Shown: positions 56,502-64,000 of the stretch, one piece after another
How the letters are laid out: each line of letters opens with the position of its first letter
How positions within the stretch are numbered: position 1 is the stretch's first letter
Assembly (NCBI RefSeq): GCF_902826555.1
Contig: NZ_CADEFI010000010.1
Location: forward strand, 25,032-89,031
DNA from: an uncultured Hyphomicrobium sp.
Lineage (GTDB): Bacteria; Pseudomonadota; Alphaproteobacteria; Rhizobiales; Hyphomicrobiaceae
Direction of reading: 5' to 3'
Length of the DNA stretch: 64,000 nt
Program-made: the position numbers and the translations under genes
The notes under the pieces: generated by a model
Database searches by the model: none
The model's input: only the letters and a program-made list of their open reading frames with translations
What the model was told of the DNA's origin: nothing

Positions 56502-58584
56502 CTCCCCCAGCCCGAGCCCGGATCCGGCACGGCACAACCCGTCGCTCGGCGGCGCCGGAATAAGCCCGCAAGGGCTTAGTCCGGGGTACGGTTTTCCGGA
56601 CGAAGCCTTGCTGACGCGGCTGGCGAACGAGGCATTCTCGTCTCCTCCCGGCTCGCCTGCGGGCTTCCTTCCCGGCGTTCCGCCCGCTGCATCCCCGCAG
56701 GGACTGGCGCCCGACGTCTCGACGGCCAACCCGACGCGGAACAATCCGTCGCTCGGCGGCTTCGGTGCGAGCCCGCAAGGGTTTGCTCCGGGGTATGGAC
56801 TGCCGAACGAAACTTCGCTGGCACGGCTTGCAAGCGAAGCCTTCTCCTCAACGCCTGGCTTACCTGCCGGCGTATCGCCGGGCATCCCCAATGCGCCCGT
56901 CGCCGCGCCGCCGCAAGTGCTGGTGCCGGACGTTCCCCTCGCCACGCCTCCGTTGCACGGTGCCGTGCCCGGACCGGCAGGACTTTCGCTTCCTTACGAG
57001 GCGGAGCTCAAGGCGTTGCTGGGCACGCTGGCTCCGGCGCAGGAACCCGAGCACGGGATGGAGCTGGTGCCCGATGTTTCGCTCGGCGGCACGCCGCCGT
57101 CCGCGGGGACAGTGGCATCCTCTTCGCCATCTCCGCAGCCGGTCCCGCTTCCGTACGACGCGGAGCTCAAGGCCCTGCTCGGCACGATCGGCGGCGAAAC
57201 CCGCGTTGCGGATCCGACGAACGGCGGCTCGTCCCTCTACTTCCTGAAGGACGTCGGCGGCGCTTCGGCAGACCCGGGTCGCGCAAGCGGCATCGGCGTT
57301 CCGGGCGCCTCGGGGCCGGGCATCCAGTCGGAGTTCGCGTCGGCGCATCCGCCGTTCGACGTGAATGCCATCCGGCGCGATTTCCCGATCCTGTCGGAGA
57401 CTGTCAACGGACGTCCGCTCGTGTGGCTCGACAACGCGGCCACCACGCAAAAGCCGAAGGCGGTCATCGATCGCCTCGTGCACTTCTACGAGCATGAGAA
57501 CTCGAACATCCACCGTGCAGCGCATGAGCTGGCCGCGCGGTCGACGGATGCCTACGAAGGAGCGCGCCAGAAAGTCCAGCGCTTCATCAATGCGCCGTCG
57601 ATCGACGAGATCGTGTTCACGCGTGGCACGACGGAGTCGATCAACCTCGTTGCCGCGACTTTCGGGCTGAAGCACGTGAATGAGGGCGACGAAATCGTCA
57701 TCACGCACCTGGAGCATCACGCCAACATCGTACCCTGGCAGCAGCTTGCACTCGCCAAGGGCGCGAAATTGCGCGTCGCACCGGTGGATGACCGCGGCGT
57801 CGTGCTGCTCGAGGAGTATGGAAAGCTCCTCAACAGCAGGACCAAGCTCGTCGCGTTTACCCAGGTCTCGAACGCCCTCGGCACCGTCACCCCCGCCAAG
57901 CAAATGGTGGAGATGGCGAAGCACGCGGGCGCGCGGGTTCTGCTCGACGGCGCACAGTCGGTCTCGCACATGAAGGTCGACGTGCAGGAGCTCGGGCCGG
58001 ACTTCTTCGTCTTCTCCGGGCACAAGCTGTTCGGACCGACGGGAATCGGCGTGCTGTGGGGCAAGAAAGACCTGCTCAACAGCCTGCCGCCCTACCAGAC
58101 CGGCGGCAACATGATCCAGGACGTTACCTTGGAGCGGAGCATTTTCCACAATGCACCCAACCGCTTCGAGGCCGGCACCGGCAACATCGCCGACGCCGTA
58201 GGCTTGGGCGCGGCAATCGACTACGTGGAGCGGATCGGGCTCGAGAACATCGCTCACTACGAGCACAGCCTGATGGTGTACGCCACGAAGCGGCTGCTCG
58301 AGAACGTGCCGGGGATCCGGATCATCGGCACCTCTCCCGAGAAGGCGGGCGTGATCTCGCTCGTCCTCAAGGGCGTGCCGAGCGAAGAGGTTGGCGCACG
58401 GCTCAACAAGTACGGCATCGCCGTACGGTCGGGCCATCACTGCGCACAGCCGATCCTACGCCGTTTCGGACAGGAGACGACGGTCCGGCCGTCGTTCGCG
58501 TTCTACAATACGTGCGGTGAGATCGATCTCCTGGTCTCGGCGCTGCGCGACATCCAGCGTGACGCCGGGCAGTCGTATCTCTGA
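56488..58584 (+). CDS. Cysteine desulfurase cargo with long disordered N-terminal domain
   Basis: The 698-residue protein has a Pro/Gly/Ser-rich N-terminal region of about 288 residues and then a complete SufS-type desulfurase (about 289-698). Catalytic parts: [13 protein letters not shown], the PLP lysine in [17 protein letters not shown] and the active cysteine in [16 protein letters not shown]. It takes sulfur from cysteine, forming alanine and an enzyme persulfide. The N-terminal region holds two copies of a 69-residue module ([23 protein letters not shown] at 17 and 86) and two of [13 protein letters not shown] (168 and 221). In family 2A systems this region directs the enzyme into the shell. 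The ATG at 56488 overlaps the shell gene, with GAGGTGGG upstream inside its last codons. Confidence 0.94.
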   Translation: MSISDSPSPSPDPARHNPSLGGAGISPQGLSPGYGFPDEALLTRLANEAFSSPPGSPAGFLPGVPPAASPQGLAPDVSTANPTRNNPSLGGFGASPQGFAPGYGLPNETSLARLASEAFSSTPGLPAGVSPGIPNAPVAAPPQVLVPDVPLATPPLHGAVPGPAGLSLPYEAELKALLGTLAPAQEPEHGMELVPDVSLGGTPPSAGTVASSSPSPQPVPLPYDAELKALLGTIGGETRVADPTNGGSSLYFLKDVGGASADPGRASGIGVPGASGPGIQSEFASAHPPFDVNAIRRDFPILSETVNGRPLVWLDNAATTQKPKAVIDRLVHFYEHENSNIHRAAHELAARSTDAYEGARQKVQRFINAPSIDEIVFTRGTTESINLVAATFGLKHVNEGDEIVITHLEHHANIVPWQQLALAKGAKLRVAPVDDRGVVLLEEYGKLLNSRTKLVAFTQVSNALGTVTPAKQMVEMAKHAGARVLLDGAQSVSHMKVDVQELGPDFFVFSGHKLFGPTGIGVLWGKKDLLNSLPPYQTGGNMIQDVTLERSIFHNAPNRFEAGTGNIADAVGLGAAIDYVERIGLENIAHYEHSLMVYATKRLLENVPGIRIIGTSPEKAGVISLVLKGVPSEEVGARLNKYGIAVRSGHHCAQPILRRFGQETTVRPSFAFYNTCGEIDLLVSALRDIQRDAGQSYL

Positions 58585-58607
58585 TCGGCACCAAGACGGT
58601 AGAAAAA

Positions 58608-58645
58608 CGGCGGTCTCACAAGCGTGGGGCCGCCGCTTCTTTTTC
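58608..58645 (+). terminator. Terminator after the cysteine desulfurase gene
   Basis: CGGCGGTCTCAC (58608-58619) pairs with GTGGGGCCGCCG (58624-58635), with two G-U pairs, around AAGC, followed by CTTCTTTTT. It begins 24 bases after the stop and overlaps the end of the convergent DUF4326 gene. Confidence 0.88.
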
Positions 58646-58966
58646 CGCTACACGCAAGGTGGCCTCTCCGCCTTCGTCCGCGAGAGCAAGCAGCAGGTCG
58701 GCATGACGCGGCTCGCCGGGCTTGCACCAGCAGGCGAGGTTTTTTCCCTCGAGCTCATGCAGGCGCTCGCGCACGAGTGCCATGCCTTTGAGCGATGTCC
58801 GCAGCCAGTGCGCGTAGGCCTCGACCGCCCAGGCCTTGCCGAGATAGCGCTGATGATCGAAGGGAAACGGGTTTCCCCACTTGCTGCCGCGGCCCACATA
58901 GACCGTGTTGGGCGGCATGCGCCAGCCCTTCGCTCTTTTGCGCTGGATGCGTCGCGGCTTCGTCAC
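58616..58966 (-). CDS. DUF4326 protein
   Basis: The 116-residue protein has the DUF4326 signs NTVYVGRGSKWGNPFPFD, KNLACWCKPGEPRHADLLL and a basic start. The family occurs in phages and bacteria and its function is unknown; the Cys/His residues in CWCKPGEPRHAD could bind a metal. I use a GTG start at 58966 (TKPRRIQRKRAKGWRMPP), as in relatives; ATG at 58918 is the alternative. Confidence 0.82.
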   Translation of the reverse strand: MTKPRRIQRKRAKGWRMPPNTVYVGRGSKWGNPFPFDHQRYLGKAWAVEAYAHWLRTSLKGMALVRERLHELEGKNLACWCKPGEPRHADLLLALADEGGEATLRVAEKEAAAPRL

Positions 58967-59059
58967 GCAGCCTCCACCGGCCAAATACTCTCTCGAAGGC
59001 GAAAACCTACGAGACTTCGGCGCGCGGTGAAAGGGCGTTGCGGCGGCACATCGACAGCT

Positions 59060-59476
59060 TCATTTCCTCTGCTGAAGAAGCACGCCGGCGGCGATGGCGG
59101 CGACCATAGCCGCCGTGAAGGCGACGGCGCCTGGCGCCGCGAGCGGCAGCGAAACCAATGCGGGGCCGGGACAAAAGCCGGCCAGTCCCCAGCCGATACC
59201 GAAGATGGCCGCGCCGATCAAAAGCGTGCGATCGATGGGAGCGTCAGCGGGCGGAACATGAAAAGCGGAATCGGCGAGGGGGACCGTACGCCGGCGCACC
59301 AACCAGAACCCCGGCGCGGCGACACCGATGGCGCCGGCCATCACGAAGGCGAGGCTCGGATCCCAGGTGCCGGCGATGTCGAGAAAGTTTTGCACCTTTG
59401 CGGGATCGACCATACCGGAGAGGATCAATCCGACGCCGAACAACAGTCCGGCGGCGAGAGACGCGATCACGCCCAT
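59060..59476 (-). CDS. YeeE/YedE-type sulfur transport protein, half-size B
   Basis: The 138-residue membrane protein has four hydrophobic helices and the conserved motif LAGFCPGPALVSL with one cysteine. It is the second half-size partner of the YeeE/YedE family, whose full-size members (TsuA) import thiosulfate by handing it along conserved cysteines. The start at 59476 has GGGGACA upstream; an in-frame ATG at 59491 is possible. It follows the A partner by 72 bases. Confidence 0.88.
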   Translation of the reverse strand: MGVIASLAAGLLFGVGLILSGMVDPAKVQNFLDIAGTWDPSLAFVMAGAIGVAAPGFWLVRRRTVPLADSAFHVPPADAPIDRTLLIGAAIFGIGWGLAGFCPGPALVSLPLAAPGAVAFTAAMVAAIAAGVLLQQRK

Positions 59477-59548
59477 GGCCAGTGTCCCCATTCCGAAGTT
59501 CGCCAGAGTTTGAGGCCAGGTTCCAGAGCGAATTTCTCGATCATCACA

Positions 59549-59983
59549 CTAGCCTCCCACCACGTGGCGCGCGACGTAGACCGTCGCCACCGCCGTCGCC
59601 ATAAAGATCGCGGTCGCTGCGATCGAGCGCCGAGATAGGCGGGCGAGGCCGCAGACGCCGTGGCCGCTCGTGCAGCCGCGCGCGGCAAAGACACCAGCGC
59701 CGACCAGAAGCCCCGCCACAACCGCGAGGCTCAAGCTGCCGGTCACGGTCTGGTGGACCGCTTCGCCGGACACGAACGTCCAGACAGCCGGCGCAGCGAA
59801 AAGCCCGATCAGGAACGTGCCGGCCTCGACCGGTGCCGTAGCGCCGTAGGGTGGAAAGAGGCGACGCACGATGCCGCTAATGCCGGCGATGCGCCCGGTG
59901 ACCAGCAACAGCAGAACGGCGGATGTGCCGATCAGAGCGCCGCCCGCGAGCGATGCCCAAGGCGTGAAGTCGGTTGGTGTCAT
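59549..59983 (-). CDS. YeeE/YedE-type sulfur transport protein, half-size A
   Basis: The 144-residue membrane protein has four hydrophobic helices and the motif ARGCTSGHGVCGLARLSRRS, whose cysteines are characteristic of YeeE/YedE. With the B partner it would make a full transporter for a reduced sulfur compound; the substrate is inferred from the family. GAGG lies nine bases before the ATG. It follows the FadL-like gene by 31 bases. Confidence 0.9.
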   Translation of the reverse strand: MTPTDFTPWASLAGGALIGTSAVLLLLVTGRIAGISGIVRRLFPPYGATAPVEAGTFLIGLFAAPAVWTFVSGEAVHQTVTGSLSLAVVAGLLVGAGVFAARGCTSGHGVCGLARLSRRSIAATAIFMATAVATVYVARHVVGG

Positions 59984-60014
59984 CGATGAACCTCGACGAA
60001 CGAGCCCCGCCGCC

Positions 60015-61343
60015 CTACTTGAGCGGCGCGTCGGCACCAAACTTGTACTTCACACCGAAGGTGGCCTCAAACTGATACATGCTGATCTCCACGGTGTGCG
60101 CGGGATCATAGACGAACGGGTTGGGGAGATCGCCGCCCTTGACGGACTCTTCGGGAGCGTAAAGGCCCGCGAGCTCCACCGACCATGCGCTGTCGATCTT
60201 GTACTCGAGACCAGCCGTGATGTGGTGCTGAACCACGGCCGGCGCCAGGATGTTGAACTGCACGTCGCGCGAGGAGATCGGGTTGGTGGCGTAGGAGTAG
60301 CCGGCGCGCAGCGTCAGGTCCGGAGACGTGCGCCACTCGACGCCGAGCTTCACCACGTCGACATCATCCCAACCGAAGCCAGGCCCGTCGTCCGACCCGA
60401 GCTGATGGCCGAGGAGAAGGTTGGTGGACGGGTTGGCGATGGAGGCAATCGAGCCGAACCAGATGTGGCGATAGTCCGCAAGCAGGGTGAGGTTCGGCGT
60501 CACGTCGACGGCAATGCCGGCCTGGATGCTGGCTGGAATGTCGAAACTGCCCTGCTCGGCGAACAGGCCGCGATACTTCTCGAACTCCTGCGACCAGATG
60601 GGCGAGTTGCCTGCCACACCGAGGCGAACGCTCGGCGTGACGGCCCACTCCACACCGCCGCGCACGCCGAAGCCCCACGACACGTCATAGCCGTTGTTGG
60701 TGACGGCATCGGAATCGATGGAGAAGCCGGGCTGCGTGAATGCGCCGAGGCCTTTGAGCTTGATCTGCTGACGCGCGATGATGGGCGCAACACCAACGGA
60801 CACGCCGGGAGCGATCGTTTTGGCGACGGCGACCGAGATCAGAGCTTGCTGCAGGTCGACGCCCAACGCGCCACCCAAAAAGACGCCGTCGAAGGGAAGC
60901 GGGGCGCGCGACACGCCTGGATAGTCCGTGTTCATGCCGCCGCTGCCATAGACCGAGACGCCGATGACGTCGAAGAACGAGTCCGGGCCGAGCCGGTAGC
61001 TCGCCGAAAGATTGGGGATCGCGAACCAGTTGCTGTCGCTTTCGACTTCACCGTTCGGCGTGAAGCTTGGAAAAATTCCGCCACCTTCGAACTCGCGGCG
61101 CGGGCTGAAGGCTGAAACGGCGGCGGTCACCTCGTTGCCCGAGTGAACGAGGCCGGCGGGATTGAGCGAAATGGCGGTCGAGTCGCGACTGTCCGCTGCG
61201 CCTGCTCCTCCGAGTGCTTTGTGGCGTGCGCCGTAGCCATGCTGGAAGTAGCCTTCCGTTGCATCGGCCGCCGACGGCAGCGTCAATCCAAATGCCACGA
61301 CGGCGAGCGCCGACCTGATCAGAGACGACGGACGAACAAACAT
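60015..61343 (-). CDS. FadL/OmpP1/TodX family outer-membrane protein
   Basis: The 442-residue protein has a signal peptide (SALAVVAFGLTLPSAADA) and the FadL-type start ATEGYFQHGYGARHKALGGA with DSTAISLNPAGLVHSG, then barrel strands to the C-terminal KYKFGADAPLK. FadL-type barrels let hydrophobic compounds such as fatty acids or aromatic hydrocarbons through the outer membrane. It leads an operon with the YeeE/YedE pair and has sulfur box E, so it may admit a sulfur-bearing hydrophobic compound. The start at 61343 is chosen for the signal peptide. Confidence 0.9.
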   Translation of the reverse strand: MFVRPSSLIRSALAVVAFGLTLPSAADATEGYFQHGYGARHKALGGAGAADSRDSTAISLNPAGLVHSGNEVTAAVSAFSPRREFEGGGIFPSFTPNGEVESDSNWFAIPNLSASYRLGPDSFFDVIGVSVYGSGGMNTDYPGVSRAPLPFDGVFLGGALGVDLQQALISVAVAKTIAPGVSVGVAPIIARQQIKLKGLGAFTQPGFSIDSDAVTNNGYDVSWGFGVRGGVEWAVTPSVRLGVAGNSPIWSQEFEKYRGLFAEQGSFDIPASIQAGIAVDVTPNLTLLADYRHIWFGSIASIANPSTNLLLGHQLGSDDGPGFGWDDVDVVKLGVEWRTSPDLTLRAGYSYATNPISSRDVQFNILAPAVVQHHITAGLEYKIDSAWSVELAGLYAPEESVKGGDLPNPFVYDPAHTVEISMYQFEATFGVKYKFGADAPLK

Positions 61344-61351
61344 GTAATCCC

Positions 61352-61374
61352 CCACGTACAAAACCCCTACGTGG
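61352..61374 (-). other. Hairpin in the 5' leader of the FadL-like gene
   Basis: CCACGTA (61352-61358) pairs perfectly with TACGTGG (61368-61374) around a nine-base loop. It ends just before the GGGGGAT ribosome site of the FadL-like gene. It may affect translation; no known riboswitch is recognised. Confidence 0.5.
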
Positions 61375-61404
61375 CGAATGCTAGATTTTCGGATGCGCGC
61401 CTCG

Positions 61405-61430
61405 AACGAAGAAAAACTGCGGAGCTTTTC
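61405..61430 (-). promoter_or_regulatory. Sulfur box E (FadL-YeeE/YedE operon)
   Basis: AACGAAGAAAAA (61405-61416), eight bases (CTGCGGAG), then CTTTTC (61425-61430) on the plus strand. The left arm and spacing match the other boxes; the right arm is weaker. It is 61 bases upstream of the FadL-like start. Confidence 0.65.
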
Positions 61431-61528
61431 CGATTCGCTCTCGGCGAGAACGATCGACGGTGGCGCGTGCCACGGCAACGACACACTACGTAGTATGCTG
61501 ATCGCCGATATCCTGGAGAGACTGCTTC

Positions 61529-62287
61529 ATGAAACGGATTACGTGGCTCTGCCTTACCGCGATTACAGTCTGCTTATTCGTGTCGCCGGCAGAGCGAAGT
61601 GATGCGCATGTGGCCGCTCCGCGTTTCAAAGCGGTCGCCTTCGACTACTTCGTCATTTTCAATCCGAATTCCGTGGTGCCGACTGTCGAGAAGGTTTTCC
61701 CTGGAAGAGGCCTCGAGTTCACGAAGGCATGGCGCGCCAAACAGTTCGAGTATGGCTTTCTGCGCTCGATCACAAACCGGCACGAAGACTTCTTCAAGGT
61801 CACCGAGGATGCGCTGACCTATACCGCCGAGGCGATGAAGCTCGAGTTCTCGCCTCAGGCCAAGCAGGAGCTTCTCAACGCCTATCTTACGCTCACGCCG
61901 TGGCCTGACGCCATCGAGGGGCTCAAGACGCTCAAGGCATCCGGCGTGCGGATCATCACGATTGCCAATTTCAGCTCGAAAATGCTGCGCGCCAATGCGG
62001 AGCACGCCGGCATCGCCGATCTCTTCGACGCGTTGCTGAGCACCGAGGAAAACCACACCTACAAGCCCGATCCGCGCGCCTATGGGCTCGGGCTCGAACG
62101 GTTGGGATTGAAGAAAGACGAAGTGGCGTTCGCCGCATTCGGTGGATGGGATGCCTACGGCGCCAAGAGCTTCGGCTTTCCGACCTACTGGGTCAACCGC
62201 TTCAACTTGCCGGTCGAGAAGCTCGGCATTTCCGCCGATGGGACTTCGCACGACTTTGCCGGGCTTCTCGAATTCGTCCTCAACTAA
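61529..62287 (+). CDS. Exported HAD-superfamily protein (haloacid dehalogenase type II-like)
   Basis: The 252-residue protein has a signal peptide (KRITWLCLTAITVCLFVSPA), then a type II haloacid dehalogenase-like domain. The nucleophile region is VAFDYFVIFNP (usually FDAYGTLFD), motif II is ITIANFSSKML, the Lys is in YKPDPRAYG and the acidic motif is AFGGWDAYGAKSFGFPTYWV. An exported form of this normally cytoplasmic enzyme is unusual. It lies between the FadL-like operon and cysK, divergent from the first, and converges with cysK 17 bases apart. Confidence 0.85.
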   Translation: MKRITWLCLTAITVCLFVSPAERSDAHVAAPRFKAVAFDYFVIFNPNSVVPTVEKVFPGRGLEFTKAWRAKQFEYGFLRSITNRHEDFFKVTEDALTYTAEAMKLEFSPQAKQELLNAYLTLTPWPDAIEGLKTLKASGVRIITIANFSSKMLRANAEHAGIADLFDALLSTEENHTYKPDPRAYGLGLERLGLKKDEVAFAAFGGWDAYGAKSFGFPTYWVNRFNLPVEKLGISADGTSHDFAGLLEFVLN

Positions 62288-62304
62288 AGATCGGCCTTGA
62301 TCGA

Positions 62305-63303
62305 TCAGGCGCCCTGCGGCGTCGGGAACAGATCGCTCGAGAAATAGCGCTCGGCGGACGACGGAGCGAACGTGACGATAGTCTTGCCGGAGAACTCCGG
62401 ACGTTTGGCGAGCTGAAGGGCGGCCGCGATATTGGCGCCCGTCGAGATACCGCCCGGGATGCCTTCCAGCTTGGCAATGCGCCGCGACGTCTCGAAAGCC
62501 TTGTCGTTCGAGACCGTGATCACCTCGTCGATGAGCTTGGTGTCGAGGACGCCCGGAACGAAGCCGGCACCGATGCCCTGGATCTTGTGCGGGCCCTTCT
62601 GTCCGCCGGAGAGAACCGGGCTCGCGTCGGGCTCGACGGCGATGATCTTGAGGCCGGAGATGCGCGGCTTCAGCACGCGACCGACGCCGGTGATGGTGCC
62701 GCCGGTACCGACGCCTGCGACGACGGCATCGACCTCGCCGCCGGTATCCTTCCAAATCTCCTCTGCGGTCGTGCGCTCGTGCACCAGCGGATTGGCGGGA
62801 TGGTCGAACTGGGCCGGGATGACCGCATTCGGCAACTCGTCGGCCAATTCCTTGGCGCGAGCGATCGCGCCACCCATGCCTCCCGCCGCTGGCGTGAGCA
62901 CGAGCTTGGCGCCGAGATGGGCGAGAATCTTGCGCCGCTCGAGCGACATCGATTCCGGCATGACGAGGATCAGCTCGTAGCCGCGTGCGGCGGCGACGAA
63001 CGCGAGCGCGATGCCGGTATTGCCGGAGGTCGGCTCGATCAGCACCGACTTGCCCGGCTCGATCTTGCCCTGCTGCTCGAGGCTGTCGATCAGCGACACG
63101 CCGATGCGATCCTTGACCGAGTTGAGCGGGTTGAAGAACTCAAGCTTGAGCAAGATGCGCGCCGTGACGTTTTCTTCGGCCTGCAGACGGTTCAGCGCGA
63201 CGAGCGGGGTATGCCCGATGGTCTCGGTGATGTTGTCGTAAACGCGACCGCGGCCCCAGGAGGTGGTGGCGGCAAGCGTCTTGATGTCCAGAATCTCGTT
63301 CAT
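62305..63303 (-). CDS. cysK: Cysteine synthase A (O-acetylserine sulfhydrylase)
   Basis: The 332-residue PLP enzyme makes cysteine from O-acetylserine and sulfide. The PLP lysine is in [12 protein letters not shown], the substrate loop is [13 protein letters not shown] and the phosphate site is [13 protein letters not shown]. The C-terminal end ([20 protein letters not shown]) is close to other CysK enzymes. The ATG at 63303 is used. It has sulfur box D. With the serine acetyltransferase in this region it completes cysteine synthesis. Confidence 0.96.
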   Translation of the reverse strand: MNEILDIKTLAATTSWGRGRVYDNITETIGHTPLVALNRLQAEENVTARILLKLEFFNPLNSVKDRIGVSLIDSLEQQGKIEPGKSVLIEPTSGNTGIALAFVAAARGYELILVMPESMSLERRKILAHLGAKLVLTPAAGGMGGAIARAKELADELPNAVIPAQFDHPANPLVHERTTAEEIWKDTGGEVDAVVAGVGTGGTITGVGRVLKPRISGLKIIAVEPDASPVLSGGQKGPHKIQGIGAGFVPGVLDTKLIDEVITVSNDKAFETSRRIAKLEGIPGGISTGANIAAALQLAKRPEFSGKTIVTFAPSSAERYFSSDLFPTPQGA

Positions 63304-63373
63304 GGCGCGCGGAGCTCCGACTCGCAAAAGATGTCAGCTGTGCGGGAAGCTAAGCGGCGGGACGCAGCGTCCT

Positions 63374-63399
63374 AACGAAGAAAAATCGAATTACTTATT
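63374..63399 (-). promoter_or_regulatory. Sulfur box D (cysK)
   Basis: AACGAAGAAAAA (63374-63385), eight bases (TCGAATTA), then CTTATT (63394-63399) on the plus strand. It lies 70 bases upstream of the cysK start. Confidence 0.76.
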
Positions 63400-63577
63400 C
63401 GATGCCGATGGCAACCAACGGCCGGGCAAATCTGCACAAAATGTAAGGTGGACCGCGTGCAACGCGTTTGTCGTGCCGCGCATTGAGCGGTTGAAGCGGG
63501 CGGGCCGCGTTTCCGTCGTCGGCACCCTCAATCGCTGTGCTCGGGCTGCTTTCTTCGTCCAATCGCAGGAGCTTGCC

Positions 63578-63958
63578 ATGACCGACCATTTGAAACCCGA
63601 CGAGATTCCCGGTGGCGAACTCCCCCGTGCCGTCTACAGGACAGTCGGAGCAGCCTTTGCCTGGATGATGCTTGCGGCCTGGCTCGCCTTCGGCACCGCG
63701 CGCGAAGCGGACTTCACGCTCGCTTTCGCCTCCCTGCTGTTCCTGGTGTTCTTCGGCGTCCTGCTTTTCATCGTGACGACGGCCCGGCATCACATGACGG
63801 CGCCACGCGAAACGCTCGATCATTTCCTGCAGTCGGACGTGGACACCGCGAGCGGACCGTTGCCGGGGCGCGCGGCGTGGATCGAAATCGCGGTCATCCC
63901 GCTGGCCTTGGCACTTGCGGCGACGGCAATCGGACTCGTGTTCGTATTCACGACCTGA
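63578..63958 (+). CDS. Small membrane protein of unknown function
   Basis: The 126-residue protein has three hydrophobic helices (AFAWMMLAAWLAFG, ASLLFLVFFGVLLFIVTT, IEIAVIPLALALAATAIGLV) and a polar loop with RETLDHFLQSD. I do not recognise it. The start at 63578 has AGGAG seven bases upstream; the frame is open far upstream but without gene character. The 274 bases between cysK and this gene hold sulfur box D and nothing else I see. After the stop 42 bases remain in the window. Confidence 0.7.
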   Translation: MTDHLKPDEIPGGELPRAVYRTVGAAFAWMMLAAWLAFGTAREADFTLAFASLLFLVFFGVLLFIVTTARHHMTAPRETLDHFLQSDVDTASGPLPGRAAWIEIAVIPLALALAATAIGLVFVFTT

Positions 63959-64000
63959 GCCGCCTCGGGTCTACAAAAACAGTTGGTGCGGACGGTGGGA

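Noticed and set aside
56860-58440. 526-codon open frame opposite the cysteine desulfurase gene
   Set aside because: Antisense shadow; the plus-strand gene has full catalytic motifs.
63551-63565. TTTCTTCGTCC before the last membrane protein gene
   Set aside because: It has only the right arm of the sulfur box; no AATAAG arm at the required distance.

Overview
The window reads as chromosome from a high-GC alphaproteobacterium, most likely of the order Hyphomicrobiales (Rhizobiales). The reasons are the division and cell-wall gene order (murE to ligA), a RirA-like Rrf2 regulator beside iron genes, a zf-CHCC (NDUFS6-like) protein, an HWE-type sensor kinase and many alpha-type housekeeping genes. 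The genus is not proven. I see no rRNA, tRNA, insertion sequence, prophage or CRISPR array.

Region by region. 1-9.9 kb holds housekeeping genes: a cut-off cupin protein, a CheY-like receiver, a GtrA-NadD fusion with rsfS and rlmH, a DUF3754-type membrane protein, prmA, an aminopeptidase P, a VOC/coiled-coil membrane protein and a small secreted protein. 10-29.7 kb is one long minus-strand peptidoglycan and division block: murE-murF-mraY-murD-ftsW-murG-murC-murB-ddlB-ftsQ-ftsA-ftsZ-lpxC-bamD-ligA. It begins at murE; mraZ, rsmH, ftsL and ftsI are not here. 29.8-38 kb is an iron-linked locus: DUF1513 protein, two imelysins, a Bfd-like [2Fe-2S] protein, an unrecognised Cys-rich protein, an Rrf2 regulator lacking the usual cluster cysteines, an outer-membrane protein and a di-heme oxidoreductase. 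38-43.6 kb is mixed: FAD monooxygenase, zinc-finger protein, two hydrolase-type genes, a repeat-rich intergenic region and a histidine kinase.

43.7-63.4 kb is a sulfur-assimilation region and the most interesting part. It has cysB, the cysTWA sulfate transporter, two sulfate-binding proteins, an XRE-cupin regulator, a serine acetyltransferase, a family 2A encapsulin shell gene overlapping its cysteine desulfurase cargo gene, a FadL-like porin with a YeeE/YedE pair, and cysK. Six of these units carry the same upstream motif at fixed internal spacing (AACGAAGAANAA-N8-CTTATK as seen on the strand opposite the gene), suggesting one regulon that joins sulfate uptake, O-acetylserine and cysteine synthesis and the sulfur nanocompartment. 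The second sulfate-binding protein instead lies behind a 31-residue leader peptide ending in four cysteines, followed by terminator-like hairpins, which suggests cysteine-responsive attenuation.

The logic of the sulfur region: sulfate (CysTWA with Sbp) and perhaps other sulfur compounds (FadL-like protein plus YeeE/YedE) are brought in, serine acetyltransferase and CysK make cysteine, and the encapsulated desulfurase handles cysteine sulfur. Functions are assigned from sequence families only; no searches were run.
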